Below, piece by piece: positions 1 through 7,000 of a stretch of 10,740 nt of DNA. Source of the DNA: JAGMDK01 sp023128695 (lineage in GTDB: Bacteria; Planctomycetota; Phycisphaerae; UBA1845; Fen-1342); NCBI GenBank assembly GCA_030628805.1, contig DAOVQG010000159.1, positions 1 through 10,740 on the forward strand, given 5' to 3'. The notes beneath the pieces are model-generated. The model saw nothing but the letters and a program-made list of their open reading frames with translations, was not told where the DNA came from and searched no databases. Within the stretch, counting starts at the first letter, position 1, and the number at the start of each line of letters is the position of its first letter. The position numbers and the translations under genes are program-made.

Positions 1-40
1 CTCCGTACCGGCCGTGAGAACGTGACAAGGTGATAAGGTC

Positions 41-64
41 TAGTTTCCAGTTTCTAGTTTCTAG
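41..64. repeat. Heptamer tandem repeat
   Basis: Three consecutive 7-base units (TAGTTTC, CAGTTTC, TAGTTTC) are followed by TAG. The units differ at one position. This AT-rich microrepeat sits between two copies of the GC-rich hairpin repeat. No function can be assigned. Confidence 0.7.
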
Positions 65-65
65 A

Positions 66-150
66 TGTAGCGGCCGGGCTCCGTACCGGCCGTAGAACAC
101 GGGAAAATACTCGCCTAAAACAACGGCCGGTACGGAGCCCGGCCGCTACA
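66..150. repeat. 28-bp perfect inverted repeat (family A hairpin pair)
   Basis: The arms at 66-93 and 123-150 are perfect reverse complements of 28 bases with a 29-base spacer. Each arm starts TGTAGCG and itself contains a small hairpin (CGGCCGG/CCGGCCG around GCTCCGTA). It is the same repeat family as 473-500 and 1859-1886, in a variant where a T:A stem pair is replaced by G:C. Bases 1-15 are a truncated third copy. It could form a large cruciform or RNA stem. No run of T follows, so it is not a typical intrinsic terminator. Confidence 0.85.
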
Positions 151-286
151 GGACTTTTGCGGCGGACTGCTAAACTAGCGGCAGACGCCGGACGCGACAA
201 GACCGGGCCCCGATTTCATCCGGCCCGGCCGCCCGATTGCCTCGCGGCCCAATCCCAGCTAACCTGTCCGCAGGCCCTGACCGGTG

Positions 287-434
287 TGTGTGCCACTGCT
301 CTTGAGCAGTGTCTTTGTCCACCGTGTGCCACTGCTCTGTGAGCAGTGTCTTTGTCCACCGTGTGCCAAGCACTGCTCACAGAGCAGTGGCACACGGCGA
401 TAGCCTGGGCACTGCTCAAGAGCAGTGGCACACA
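287..434. repeat. Nested inverted repeat made of four hairpins (family B)
   Basis: Four copies of the hairpin CACTGCTC-loop-GAGCAGTG lie at 294-311 (loop TT), 330-348 (loop TGT), 371-389 (loop ACA) and 410-427 (loop AA). Copies 3 and 4 are reverse complements of copies 2 and 1. The block is therefore a nested palindrome: inner arms 322-348/371-397 (27 bases, perfect) and outer arms 287-311/410-434 (25 bases, perfect). A 27-base direct repeat is also present at 304-330 and 341-367. Each hairpin except its inner junctions is bordered by GTGCCAC or its complement. The same hairpin recurs at 7073-7091. Confidence 0.85.
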
Positions 435-443
435 TAAGCCACC

Positions 444-462
444 CACAGGCTGGAAGCCTGTG
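444..462. repeat. Family C hairpin, A:T variant
   Basis: The stem is CACAGGCT/AGCCTGTG with a GGA loop. It matches the hairpins at 504-522 and 1890-1908 except for one stem pair, where C:G is replaced by A:T on both sides. This change preserves pairing. Confidence 0.75.
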
Positions 463-471
463 CTACACGGC

Positions 472-527
472 AATGTAGCGTCCGGCCTCCGTGCCGGACG
501 TCCCACCGGCTGGAAGCCGGTGCCACA
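472..527. repeat. 56-bp repeat, left copy (family A + family C hairpins)
   Basis: This 56-base unit recurs at 1858-1913 with a single mismatch (T versus C at the loop of the first hairpin). It contains hairpin A (stem CGTCCGGC/GCCGGACG, loop CTCCGT, 479-500) followed by hairpin C (stem CACCGGCT/AGCCGGTG, loop GGA, 504-522). A third, partial hairpin C follows at about 531-547. The two copies bracket pepT in the same orientation. Confidence 0.85.
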
Positions 528-604
528 ATGTCGGCTGGAAGCCGGTGTCACAGATTGGATAGAGTAGGTTACCTAATTTTGGTTGCATATTTGAAGACTG
601 AACT

Positions 605-609
605 GGAGG
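605..609 (+). promoter_or_regulatory. Shine-Dalgarno site of pepT
   Basis: GGAGG lies six bases upstream of the GTG at 616. It supports use of that non-ATG start for pepT. Confidence 0.75.
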
Positions 610-615
610 CGTATC

Positions 616-1842
616 GTGGACACGTTGTTGGATCGCTTTTGTCGTTATGTCAAGGTGGAGACCACCGCCGTTGAGGAGACCGACCAATATCCGAGTTCGC
701 CCGGGCAGCTTGAGCTGGGCAAGATGCTGGTCGATGAGATGAAGACCCTGGGGCTCGCGAACGTCGGCATGGACGAGGCCGGCAACGTCATGGGCACGAT
801 CCCCGGCAACGTCGCCGGCGCCCCCACCATCGCCTGGCTGGCCCACAAGGACACCTCGCCCGAAGCCAGCGGCAAAGACGTCAAGCCGCAAATCCTCGAA
901 AACTACGACGGCCAGGACATCGTCCTGCCCGGCGACACGTCCAAGGTCATCAAGGTGGATGAGACCAAGGGCCTGGCCGAGCTGAAGGGCAAGACCGTCA
1001 TCACCTCGGACGGCACCACCCTGCTCGGCGCCGACGATAAGGCCGGCATCGCGGTCATCTTGACCACCGCCGCCCACCTCATGAGCAATCCCGACCTCAA
1101 GCACGGCCCCATCCGCGTCTTCTTCACCGGCGACGAGGAGGTCGGTCGCGGCACCGATAAGGTCGATATCAAGACCATCAACGCCGTCTGTGCCTACACG
1201 CTCGACGGCGAGGGCAGCGGCGGGCTCGAAAACGAGACCTTCTCCGCCGACCTGGCCACCGTCACCATCACCGGCGTCAACATCCACCCCGGCCTGGCCT
1301 ACGGCAAGATGGTCAACGCCATTCGTCTGGCAGGCGAGTTCCTCGAAAAGCTGCCCAAAGAGATGTCGCCGGAGATGACCAAGGACCGCGAGCAGTTCCT
1401 GCACCCGTACATCATCGAGGGCGGCGTGCCGGAGCTAAGGATCAAGATACTGCTGCGGAGCTTCGTGACCGACGACCTGGCTCAGCAGGCCGAGCTGCTC
1501 AAGAAGGCCGCCGCCGAGGTCCAGGCCGCGCACCCCAAGGCCAAGATCAATGTTGAGGTCAAGAAGCAGTACCGCAACATGATCGAGCACCTCGCGAGCG
1601 AACCGCGGGCCGTCAAGCTGGCCGAAGAGGCCTACAAGAAGCTCGGCCACACGCCGAAGTACGAGTCCATCCGCGGCGGCACCGACGGCTCCCGCCTGAG
1701 CGAGATGGGTCTGGCGACGCCGAACATCTCGACCGGCATGCACAATTTCCACTCCGAGCTGGAGTTCGCCTGCCTGGAGCAGATGGAGACGTCGGTGAAG
1801 ATGCTGACCGAACTGGCCCAGTTGTGGGGGCAGGAAAAGTAG
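616..1842 (+). CDS. pepT: Peptidase T (tripeptide aminopeptidase)
   Basis: This is a cytoplasmic zinc aminopeptidase of the M20B family that removes the N-terminal residue from tripeptides, a late step of peptide degradation. The product has 408 residues, the same length as enterobacterial PepT. Metal and catalytic motifs are all in place: WLAHKDTSP (His77, Asp79), LLGADDKAG (Asp140), FTGDEEVGRG (Glu174 as the likely general base, Glu175), YTLDGEG (Asp197), and NFHSE near the C-terminus (His379). The RGGTDGSRLSEMGL block at about 353-366 is typical of the family. The lid domain lies roughly at residues 210-325. The start is GTG, chosen because GGAGG precedes it by six bases and the homology begins at the first residues. 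No signal peptide is visible. The gene stands alone: repeat blocks lie on both sides, and the next gene downstream is convergent. The assignment is secure from motifs; substrate range is inferred from the family. Confidence 0.93.
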   Translation: MDTLLDRFCRYVKVETTAVEETDQYPSSPGQLELGKMLVDEMKTLGLANVGMDEAGNVMGTIPGNVAGAPTIAWLAHKDTSPEASGKDVKPQILENYDGQDIVLPGDTSKVIKVDETKGLAELKGKTVITSDGTTLLGADDKAGIAVILTTAAHLMSNPDLKHGPIRVFFTGDEEVGRGTDKVDIKTINAVCAYTLDGEGSGGLENETFSADLATVTITGVNIHPGLAYGKMVNAIRLAGEFLEKLPKEMSPEMTKDREQFLHPYIIEGGVPELRIKILLRSFVTDDLAQQAELLKKAAAEVQAAHPKAKINVEVKKQYRNMIEHLASEPRAVKLAEEAYKKLGHTPKYESIRGGTDGSRLSEMGLATPNISTGMHNFHSELEFACLEQMETSVKMLTELAQLWGQEK

Positions 1843-1857
1843 GCGGCACCACTGGCA

Positions 1858-1913
1858 AATGTAGCGTCCGGCCCCCGTGCCGGACGTCCCACCGGCTGGA
1901 AGCCGGTGCCACA
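1858..1913. repeat. 56-bp repeat, right copy (family A + family C hairpins)
   Basis: This copy has one mismatch to 472-527. Hairpin A occupies 1865-1886 (loop CCCCGT instead of CTCCGT) and hairpin C 1890-1908. It starts 16 bases after the pepT stop codon, so pepT mRNA would carry these hairpins in its 3' end. They could protect the transcript or attenuate read-through, but no T-tract follows. Confidence 0.85.
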
Positions 1914-1982
1914 CACCGGCTGTGTGGCACGGCTGTGTCAGCCGTGTGCGGAACGCAGGTATTCACGGCCGACACGGCCGTG
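1909..1982. repeat. Run of three hairpins between convergent genes
   Basis: Three hairpins follow one another: 1909-1927 (CCACACA/TGTGTGG, loop CCGGC), 1928-1946 (CACGGCTG/CAGCCGTG, loop TGT) and 1964-1982 (CACGGCCG/CGGCCGTG, loop ACA). The last two follow the family B plan: a fixed outer CAC...GTG, a TGT or ACA loop, and interior pairs changed on both sides compared with CACTGCTC/GAGCAGTG. They lie between the ends of pepT and the minus-strand lipoprotein gene and could serve as a bidirectional 3' stabiliser. Confidence 0.75.
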
Positions 1983-1995
1983 CCACCCATGGTAT

Positions 1996-3489
1996 TCATG
2001 GCCGGGGGTGCCCCGTCCCGTTTCGCCGGGCCGCGAGCGCCGGGAGCACTTCCCGTGTCCGCAGCGCCGGCGGCAACTCGCCCAACATCGTCAGTACAAA
2101 GGTCGTGCTGCTTGCGCGGTTGAGCGAGCCGTGCGTGCTGCCCACCTTCCTGATCATCGTGTGAAAAAAGCCGGACCCATGACAGGCCCCGTCACGCAAA
2201 TTGACGATCACGTCCGGCGGGTTCGCGACCAGGCCGTGAAACGCCGACCAGAGACGCGCTAGTGGATCTGGATAATCATGGTCCAGCGTCGCGGCGAACA
2301 GGGCCGGTCCGTCGATCTCGCCGGCGGCTGAGACGTGCCCGTCCCGACGCAAGCGCTCGATAATCGGGGCCAATCGCAAAGGATCGCCTGCACTCGAATC
2401 GTATCCAAAGCCGGCGTCACCTTTGGTGATCCGCGCCTGGCCGTGCCGGTCAGCGACGACAAGCGCGTCTTCGTGGCGATAACAGGCGAACTCCACGTCG
2501 TCGTGGCCCAGCAGACATTGCGCTACACCCGGTGGATCAGCCGTATACAGCGCGGCGTACGTGACCAGCCCATAGGCAATCGCCACGACGTCGCGCGGGG
2601 AGCGCAGTGACTTGCTCGGCCGATACCCGCCGGCCTTGAGCACTTCGTCGAACTTGATCCGCCGATTCTCGACCAGGTTGTGGCCGTGGTCGGCGGTGAG
2701 CGTGATGTTGACCCGGCCGCGCCGCTCGAAGACGAGTTGCTCGCAGAGCCGGTCGACCGTCCGCAGATATTCGACGATGGCGGCCCGCCCCCCACGAGTA
2801 CCCAGCCCGGCAGTGCCCACGGAATAGGCATGGCCTTCACCCGCGTCAATCTCGCGGAAGGTTCGCAAGATGCCCTTCATTTCGTGGTTGAAAACGGCCC
2901 GCGGATCGAGATAGACCAACACGTCCCACCATAGCGAGCAGCGGTAGCTCATCTTCGCGAGCCAGGGGGAGTTGCCGCCGTGGAGATACACGGCGCTGCC
3001 GTCGCTCAAGCGCTTCGTATCGCGCTCGAAGTACAACGCCTGATACGCCCGGCACCGCTCCGTGTGAAACAGTTCCGACAACGCCAGATCGGTCATCGCC
3101 GGATAGCAGCAGACCACCCGCGTCGGGGGATGGAAAAACCGAAAATGCCCGGCGTGGTACAATTCCGCAACGATCTCGAACGGCACCCCGTCCAGCACGA
3201 TGATGAAATGCGGGCACTCCGCCGCGGCGATGGCGTCAAGCTCGATTCGCTCGCCGGGCCGGCCGGGCACATCCGCGGCGTAGGCGATGGCATGTTTGCG
3301 CCCGCCGGGTCGCTGGTATTGCCAGAAATCCGCCAGTTTGTCACGATCGGTGTCAAAGGCGAAGACCGTCTCGTGGTCTTCGGTATGCATCGCCAGCGGC
3401 GCGGGAAACCGCGGCTCAGTCGTGCAGCCGCTTATCACGCTCAACGTTGCCAAGATCATAAGCGACACTGTAACCGGCGTGTTATGCAT
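1996..3489 (-). CDS. Putative lipoprotein, alkaline phosphatase/phosphodiesterase superfamily
   Basis: The 497-residue product begins with a lipoprotein signal peptide: a short polar start, a hydrophobic stretch at about residues 6-19, and the lipobox VISGC with Cys22. It should be exported and lipid-anchored. The fold is that of the alkaline phosphatase superfamily, nearest to type I phosphodiesterase/nucleotide pyrophosphatase-like members: FIIVLDGVP (Asp100, first metal ligand), YPAMTDLALSELF (Thr133, likely nucleophile), TADHGHN (Asp267, His268) and STHGS (His453). The segment VGTAGLGTRGG (224-234), followed by YLRTVDRLCEQL, aligns by eye with the family's usual D-x3-H metal motif but has Ala227 and Thr231 there. 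One metal site may therefore be lost. An in-frame ATG at 3549 would place 20 polar residues before the signal peptide, so I prefer the ATG at 3489, preceded by a weak GAGAG. The gene lies 135 bp downstream of ppdK on the same strand. Substrate unknown. Confidence 0.68.
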   Translation of the reverse strand: MHNTPVTVSLMILATLSVISGCTTEPRFPAPLAMHTEDHETVFAFDTDRDKLADFWQYQRPGGRKHAIAYAADVPGRPGERIELDAIAAAECPHFIIVLDGVPFEIVAELYHAGHFRFFHPPTRVVCCYPAMTDLALSELFHTERCRAYQALYFERDTKRLSDGSAVYLHGGNSPWLAKMSYRCSLWWDVLVYLDPRAVFNHEMKGILRTFREIDAGEGHAYSVGTAGLGTRGGRAAIVEYLRTVDRLCEQLVFERRGRVNITLTADHGHNLVENRRIKFDEVLKAGGYRPSKSLRSPRDVVAIAYGLVTYAALYTADPPGVAQCLLGHDDVEFACYRHEDALVVADRHGQARITKGDAGFGYDSSAGDPLRLAPIIERLRRDGHVSAAGEIDGPALFAATLDHDYPDPLARLWSAFHGLVANPPDVIVNLRDGACHGSGFFHTMIRKVGSTHGSLNRASSTTFVLTMLGELPPALRTREVLPALAARRNGTGHPRP

Positions 3490-3540
3490 CGCTAGTGTTC
3501 TCTCAGACGGCCATTGTTGCTTGGGTGGCCGACCGTGTGG

Positions 3541-3606
3541 CATGCCCAAGCCCGCCTGTTGCAGGTCGCGAAATTCGTACGCCGCTCGAAGGCGGGCTTG
3601 GGCATG
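3541..3606. repeat. 17-bp inverted repeat after ppdK
   Basis: The arms at 3541-3557 and 3590-3606 are perfect reverse complements (17 bases, beginning CATGCCCAAG) with a 32-base spacer. It lies just past the ppdK stop codon and before the lipoprotein gene, both on the minus strand. It resembles the hairpin at 6915-6943 (CATGC-CA-GC core, then GGCAC). There is no T-tract on the minus-strand exit side, so a role as an intrinsic terminator is doubtful; a 3'-end stabilising stem is possible. Confidence 0.75.
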
Positions 3607-3624
3607 GCACCCTGCGACCGAGCA

Positions 3625-6600
3625 CTAGCGACGAGGCCGCTTCGTTTTCTTGACGGTCTTCTTCGTTGTTTTCTTCTTGGCGGCTTTCGTGCTCCGCTTC
3701 GTCGTCTTCGCGGTCTTCTTGGCCGTCTTCTTCTTAGTTATCTTCTTCTTGACCACCTTCTTCTTGGTTATCTTCTTCTTGGCCACCTTTTTCACTGTCT
3801 TCTTCTTGGCGGTTTTCTTGACCGTCTTCGCGCTACGCTTCGCCTTGGGAGCTTTGACGGCCTTCTTCGTTGTTTTTTTTGCGACCCTCTTCACAGTCTT
3901 TTTCGCGGCTTTCTTTGCAGTCTTGGCCTTCGGCTTCGCCGGACGGGCTGCTCTGGCCGCGGCCTTTTCCGCCTTCATGGCTTCCGCTTCCTCGATCACC
4001 GCCTGCGCGGCCGCCAGGCGGGCGATCGGCAGGCGGTACGGCGAGCAGGAAACGTAGTCCATGCCCACGTAATGGCAGAACTTCACACTCTCGGGGTCGC
4101 CGCCGTGCTCGCCGCAGATGCCGATTTTCAGCGTTGGATTGAAGGTGTGGGCCTGGTCGATCGCCAGGAAGATAAGCATCCCGACGCCCTCCTGATCGAG
4201 CGAGACAAAGGGGTCCTCCTCAAAGATGCCCGTCTTGCTCGTACTACAGTAATCGGGCAGGAATCGTCCGGCATCATCGCGCGAGAGAGCCATCGTCATC
4301 TGCGTCAGATCGTTGGTGCCGAAGCTGAAGAACTCCGCCACCTGTCCGATCTCGTCCGCGGTGACCGCCGCCCGCGGGGTCTCGATCATCGTCCCCACCA
4401 GGTAGTCCAACTCCACGCCCGCCTCGGCGATGATCGGGTCGGCCACCGCCCGCGTGCGATCCACCAGTATCTGAAGCTCCCAGGCGTCGATCGTGAGCGG
4501 GATCATGATCTCTGGGTTGACTTCGCGGCCGCGCTTCTTGAGATCGACCGCGGCCTCGAAGATCGCACGGACCTGCATGTCGAGGATTTCCGGATAAGTA
4601 ATGCACAACCGGCACCCGCGGTGACCGAGCATCGGATTCGACTCGTGCAACTGCTCAGCCCGGGCCAGAATCGCTTCCGCCGGAATCCCCGTCTCCCGCG
4701 ATAACTCCTCGGCCTGGGCCGGCGTCTTGGGCACGAACTCGTGCAGCGGCGGGTCCAGCAGCCGGATCGTCACCGGCCGCCCCTCCATCGCCTCGAAGAT
4801 GCCGATGAAATCCTCGCGCTGGTACGGCAACAGCTTGTCGAGGGCCGCGCGCCGCTCCTCCGACGAGTCCGCGATGATCATTTCCTGGAACGCGAGCTGC
4901 CGCTCCCGGGTGGCGAAGAACATGTGCTCCGTCCGGCACAGCCCGATGCCCTCGGCACCCATCTCGACGGCCTTCGCGGCATCCTCCGGCGTGTCCGCAT
5001 TCGTGCGTACCTGCAATTGCCGACGCGTATCCGCCCAGCTCATGAGCGTGAAGAACTCCTGGGGCGGCTCGGGCCGCTGAAGCTCCAGCTTGCCGCTGTA
5101 GACGGCCCCGGTCGAACCGTCGAGTGTGATGTACTCACCCTGGCGGATGGGCACCCGGTCGACGTGCATCAGCTTTTCTGCGTAGTTGATGTCCAGTGCG
5201 TCGCAGCCCACGATGCAGCATTTGCCCCACCCGCGGGCGACGACCGCCGCGTGCGAGGTCTTGCCCCCGGTCTGCGTGAGAACCCCCTTGGCGGCTTGCA
5301 TCCCGCCGACGTCCTCGGGGCTGGTCTCCTTGCGGACGAGAATGACGTTCTCGTCTCGGGCCGCCAGCTCCTCGGCTTCGCGCGCGGTGAAGACAACCTT
5401 GCCGCAGGCGGCGCCCGGAACGGCGTTGATCCCCTCGGCAATCTGGTGACTGATCAGATGCTCGCGCGAGATGCTCGGGCTGATGATCGGGTAAAACAGG
5501 CGCTCGATATCCTCACGCGTGATTCGGCTGATCGCCTGTTCGTTGCTGATTACCGGCTTCGACGCGGCCGCGACGTACTTCTTCGGCAGATGCCCGGCCT
5601 GGTTGAGTCGCTTCGCCTCCTGCGGGGTCATCAGCGGCTTGGTCGCCTGCTCGACCGCGATGCGGAAAGCCGCCGTCGGAGTGCGCTTGCCCGTGCGGCA
5701 CTGGAGCATGTACAGCTTGCCACGCTCGAACGTGAACTCCAGGTCCTGCATCTCCCCGTAATTGATCTCGAGCATGGCCCGCATCGCGCAGAGCTGGTCG
5801 TAAATCTCAGGCATCATCTCGCCCAGTTCGGTCAGCTTGATCGGCGTGCGGATGCCCGCGACCACGTCCTCGCCCTGCGCGTTGACCAGCATATCGCCGT
5901 AGAAGACGTTTTCGCCGGTGCTCGGGTCGCGGGTGAAGCACACGCCGGTACCGCTGTCGTCGCCCATGTTCCCGAAGACCATCTGCTGGATATTGACGCC
6001 GGTGCCTGTCAGGTCGGTGATTTTCTCGACGCGGCGATAGGTGACCGCCTTCTCGGCGTTCCACGACTCGAAGACCGCGTTGATCGCGCCGACGAGCTGC
6101 TCCCAGGGGTCCTGCGGGAACTCCTGCCCGCTCTCCTCGCGGAAGAAGGTCTGGAACTCGCCGCACAGCTCCTCGAGATCCTCGGCGGGGATTTCGTGAT
6201 CGAACTGGATGCCGCGGCGCTCCTTCAGGCGGTAGAGCTTCTCCTCCAGTATGTCCTTGTTCAGGCCCACGACGACCGTGGCGTACATCTGGAGAAAGCG
6301 GCGGTAGGCGTCCCAGGCGAAGCGCGGATTGCCGGTCACGTTCGCCAGCCCCAGGACGGACTCGTCGGTCAGCCCAAGGTTGAGGATGGTCTCCATCATC
6401 CCCGGCATCGAGCGCGCGGCTCCGCTGCGGACGGACACGAGCAGCGGGTCCCGCGTATCGCCAAGTTTCTTTTGGCACGCTTTTTCGAGCTTGGCGAGCT
6501 GCGCGCGAATCTCCGCCTCCATGCCCGGCGGCCATTGCCGCTCGTGGCCGTCGTAGTATTCGCACGCCGCGACGGCGATGGAGAATCCGGCCGGCACCGG

Positions 6601-6723
6601 CAGCCCGATGCTGGTCATCTCAGCCAGTCCGGCTCCTTTGCCGCCCAGCAACTCCCGATCCGTCCCCTTGCCCTCGGCCTTACCGTCCCCGAAGAAATAG
6701 ACGTATTTTTTCTTGGTTGCCAT
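3625..6723 (-). CDS. ppdK: Pyruvate phosphate dikinase with Lys-rich C-terminal tail
   Basis: PPDK catalyses the reversible conversion of ATP, phosphate and pyruvate to AMP, PPi and PEP in the cytoplasm, linking glycolysis and gluconeogenesis. The order of domains is complete. The N-terminal ATP-grasp domain contains GGKGAGLAEM (27-36) and VSVRSGAARSMPGMM (97-111). The swivelling phosphohistidine domain contains TGGKTSHAAVVARG with catalytic His491. The C-terminal PEP/pyruvate TIM barrel contains EGIGLCRTEHMF (591-602), LGHRGCRL (699-706), FGTNDLTQM (801-809) and GICGEHGGDP with catalytic Cys870. The enzyme core ends near residue 915. Residues 916-1032 are a low-complexity tail with 50 lysines and a single acidic residue, many in TKKK/AKK units, which ordinary PPDKs of about 870-900 residues lack. 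The start ATG has AAGGA (minus strand, 6729-6733) five bases upstream. It is divergent from the nuoFG-like genes. The function of the core is secure; the tail's is unknown. Confidence 0.95.
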   Translation of the reverse strand: MATKKKYVYFFGDGKAEGKGTDRELLGGKGAGLAEMTSIGLPVPAGFSIAVAACEYYDGHERQWPPGMEAEIRAQLAKLEKACQKKLGDTRDPLLVSVRSGAARSMPGMMETILNLGLTDESVLGLANVTGNPRFAWDAYRRFLQMYATVVVGLNKDILEEKLYRLKERRGIQFDHEIPAEDLEELCGEFQTFFREESGQEFPQDPWEQLVGAINAVFESWNAEKAVTYRRVEKITDLTGTGVNIQQMVFGNMGDDSGTGVCFTRDPSTGENVFYGDMLVNAQGEDVVAGIRTPIKLTELGEMMPEIYDQLCAMRAMLEINYGEMQDLEFTFERGKLYMLQCRTGKRTPTAAFRIAVEQATKPLMTPQEAKRLNQAGHLPKKYVAAASKPVISNEQAISRITREDIERLFYPIISPSISREHLISHQIAEGINAVPGAACGKVVFTAREAEELAARDENVILVRKETSPEDVGGMQAAKGVLTQTGGKTSHAAVVARGWGKCCIVGCDALDINYAEKLMHVDRVPIRQGEYITLDGSTGAVYSGKLELQRPEPPQEFFTLMSWADTRRQLQVRTNADTPEDAAKAVEMGAEGIGLCRTEHMFFATRERQLAFQEMIIADSSEERRAALDKLLPYQREDFIGIFEAMEGRPVTIRLLDPPLHEFVPKTPAQAEELSRETGIPAEAILARAEQLHESNPMLGHRGCRLCITYPEILDMQVRAIFEAAVDLKKRGREVNPEIMIPLTIDAWELQILVDRTRAVADPIIAEAGVELDYLVGTMIETPRAAVTADEIGQVAEFFSFGTNDLTQMTMALSRDDAGRFLPDYCSTSKTGIFEEDPFVSLDQEGVGMLIFLAIDQAHTFNPTLKIGICGEHGGDPESVKFCHYVGMDYVSCSPYRLPIARLAAAQAVIEEAEAMKAEKAAARAARPAKPKAKTAKKAAKKTVKRVAKKTTKKAVKAPKAKRSAKTVKKTAKKKTVKKVAKKKITKKKVVKKKITKKKTAKKTAKTTKRSTKAAKKKTTKKTVKKTKRPRR
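3728..3787. repeat. 30-bp tandem duplication inside the ppdK tail
   Basis: Units 3728-3757 and 3758-3787 differ at two of 30 positions and keep the reading frame, each encoding ten residues of the Lys-rich tail. The wider region 3630-3920 is full of TTCTT on the plus strand (AAGAA on the coding strand). The tail probably grows and shrinks by slippage or unequal recombination. Confidence 0.7.
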
Positions 6724-6914
6724 TAGTTTCCTTTATTTTGAGGCCCCGGAAGATAAATCAAGCCTCCACTCGCGCCGCCGACCACGGGGGCCGACCGCAA
6801 AGCACGCATGATATGGAAATAATCGTCTAGCACCAGCCCCCAGGAAGCAGCGTTGAAGGTCGGGCCGGAAGACCCGCGGGCGCACGGGAACTGGTCGTGA
6901 TGTCGCCCAGATAA

Positions 6915-6943
6915 GCCATGCTCACGCTTCGCGTGGGCATGGC
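6915..6943. repeat. Hairpin with 13-bp stem (family D)
   Basis: The arms at 6915-6927 and 6931-6943 pair over 13 positions with one G.T-type mismatch around a TTC loop. The sequence then reads CACCC. The CATGC-CA-GC core and the following GGCACCC are shared with the inverted repeat at 3541-3606. Confidence 0.7.
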
Positions 6944-6962
6944 ACCCGGCGTGGACATGTTT

Positions 6963-6984
6963 CGTCCGACCCCCGTGTCGGACG
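6963..6984. repeat. Family A hairpin, A:T variant
   Basis: The stem is CGTCCGAC/GTCGGACG with loop CCCCGT. Compared with the copies at 479-500 and 1865-1886, one G:C stem pair is replaced by A:T on both sides while the loop is kept. Confidence 0.75.
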
Positions 6985-7000
6985 TAGGGTTCAGGGTTCG

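Larger units (their letters stand above)
1..615. other. Gene-free repeat-rich region upstream of pepT
   Basis: I see no credible protein gene here. Short open frames exist on both strands, but their sequence is translated repeat. The region begins inside a partial copy of a GC-rich hairpin repeat (1-15 is identical to 79-93). It continues with a heptamer tandem repeat (41-64), a 28-bp inverted repeat (66-150), a nested hairpin cluster (287-434) and further hairpins to about 550. The stretch 151-286 shows no repeat that I recognise. The last 60 bases before pepT are AT-richer and should carry its leader, but I could not find a convincing -10/-35 pair. Confidence 0.75.

Noticed and set aside
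287..434. CRISPR-like repeat array
   Set aside because: The repeats are inverted as well as direct, spacers are of unequal length and are not unique, and no cas gene is present. It is a nested palindrome, not an array.
157..567. Short open frames in the left repeat region, on both strands
   Set aside because: Their predicted residues are translated hairpin repeats (recurring GWKPV and TGFQPV). No Shine-Dalgarno site or family supports them.
1843..1995. Intrinsic terminator for pepT
   Set aside because: Several stable hairpins are present but none is followed by a T-tract on either strand; I annotate them as repeats only.
3490..3549. Longer N-terminus of the lipoprotein from the ATG at 3549
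   Set aside because: It would put 20 polar residues before a clear signal peptide and lipobox. The ATG at 3489 gives a normal lipoprotein leader.
4741..6726. Long open frame on the plus strand opposite ppdK (about 660 codons)
   Set aside because: It mirrors the GC-rich third positions of ppdK, has no recognisable domain and lies fully within a gene with complete catalytic motifs.
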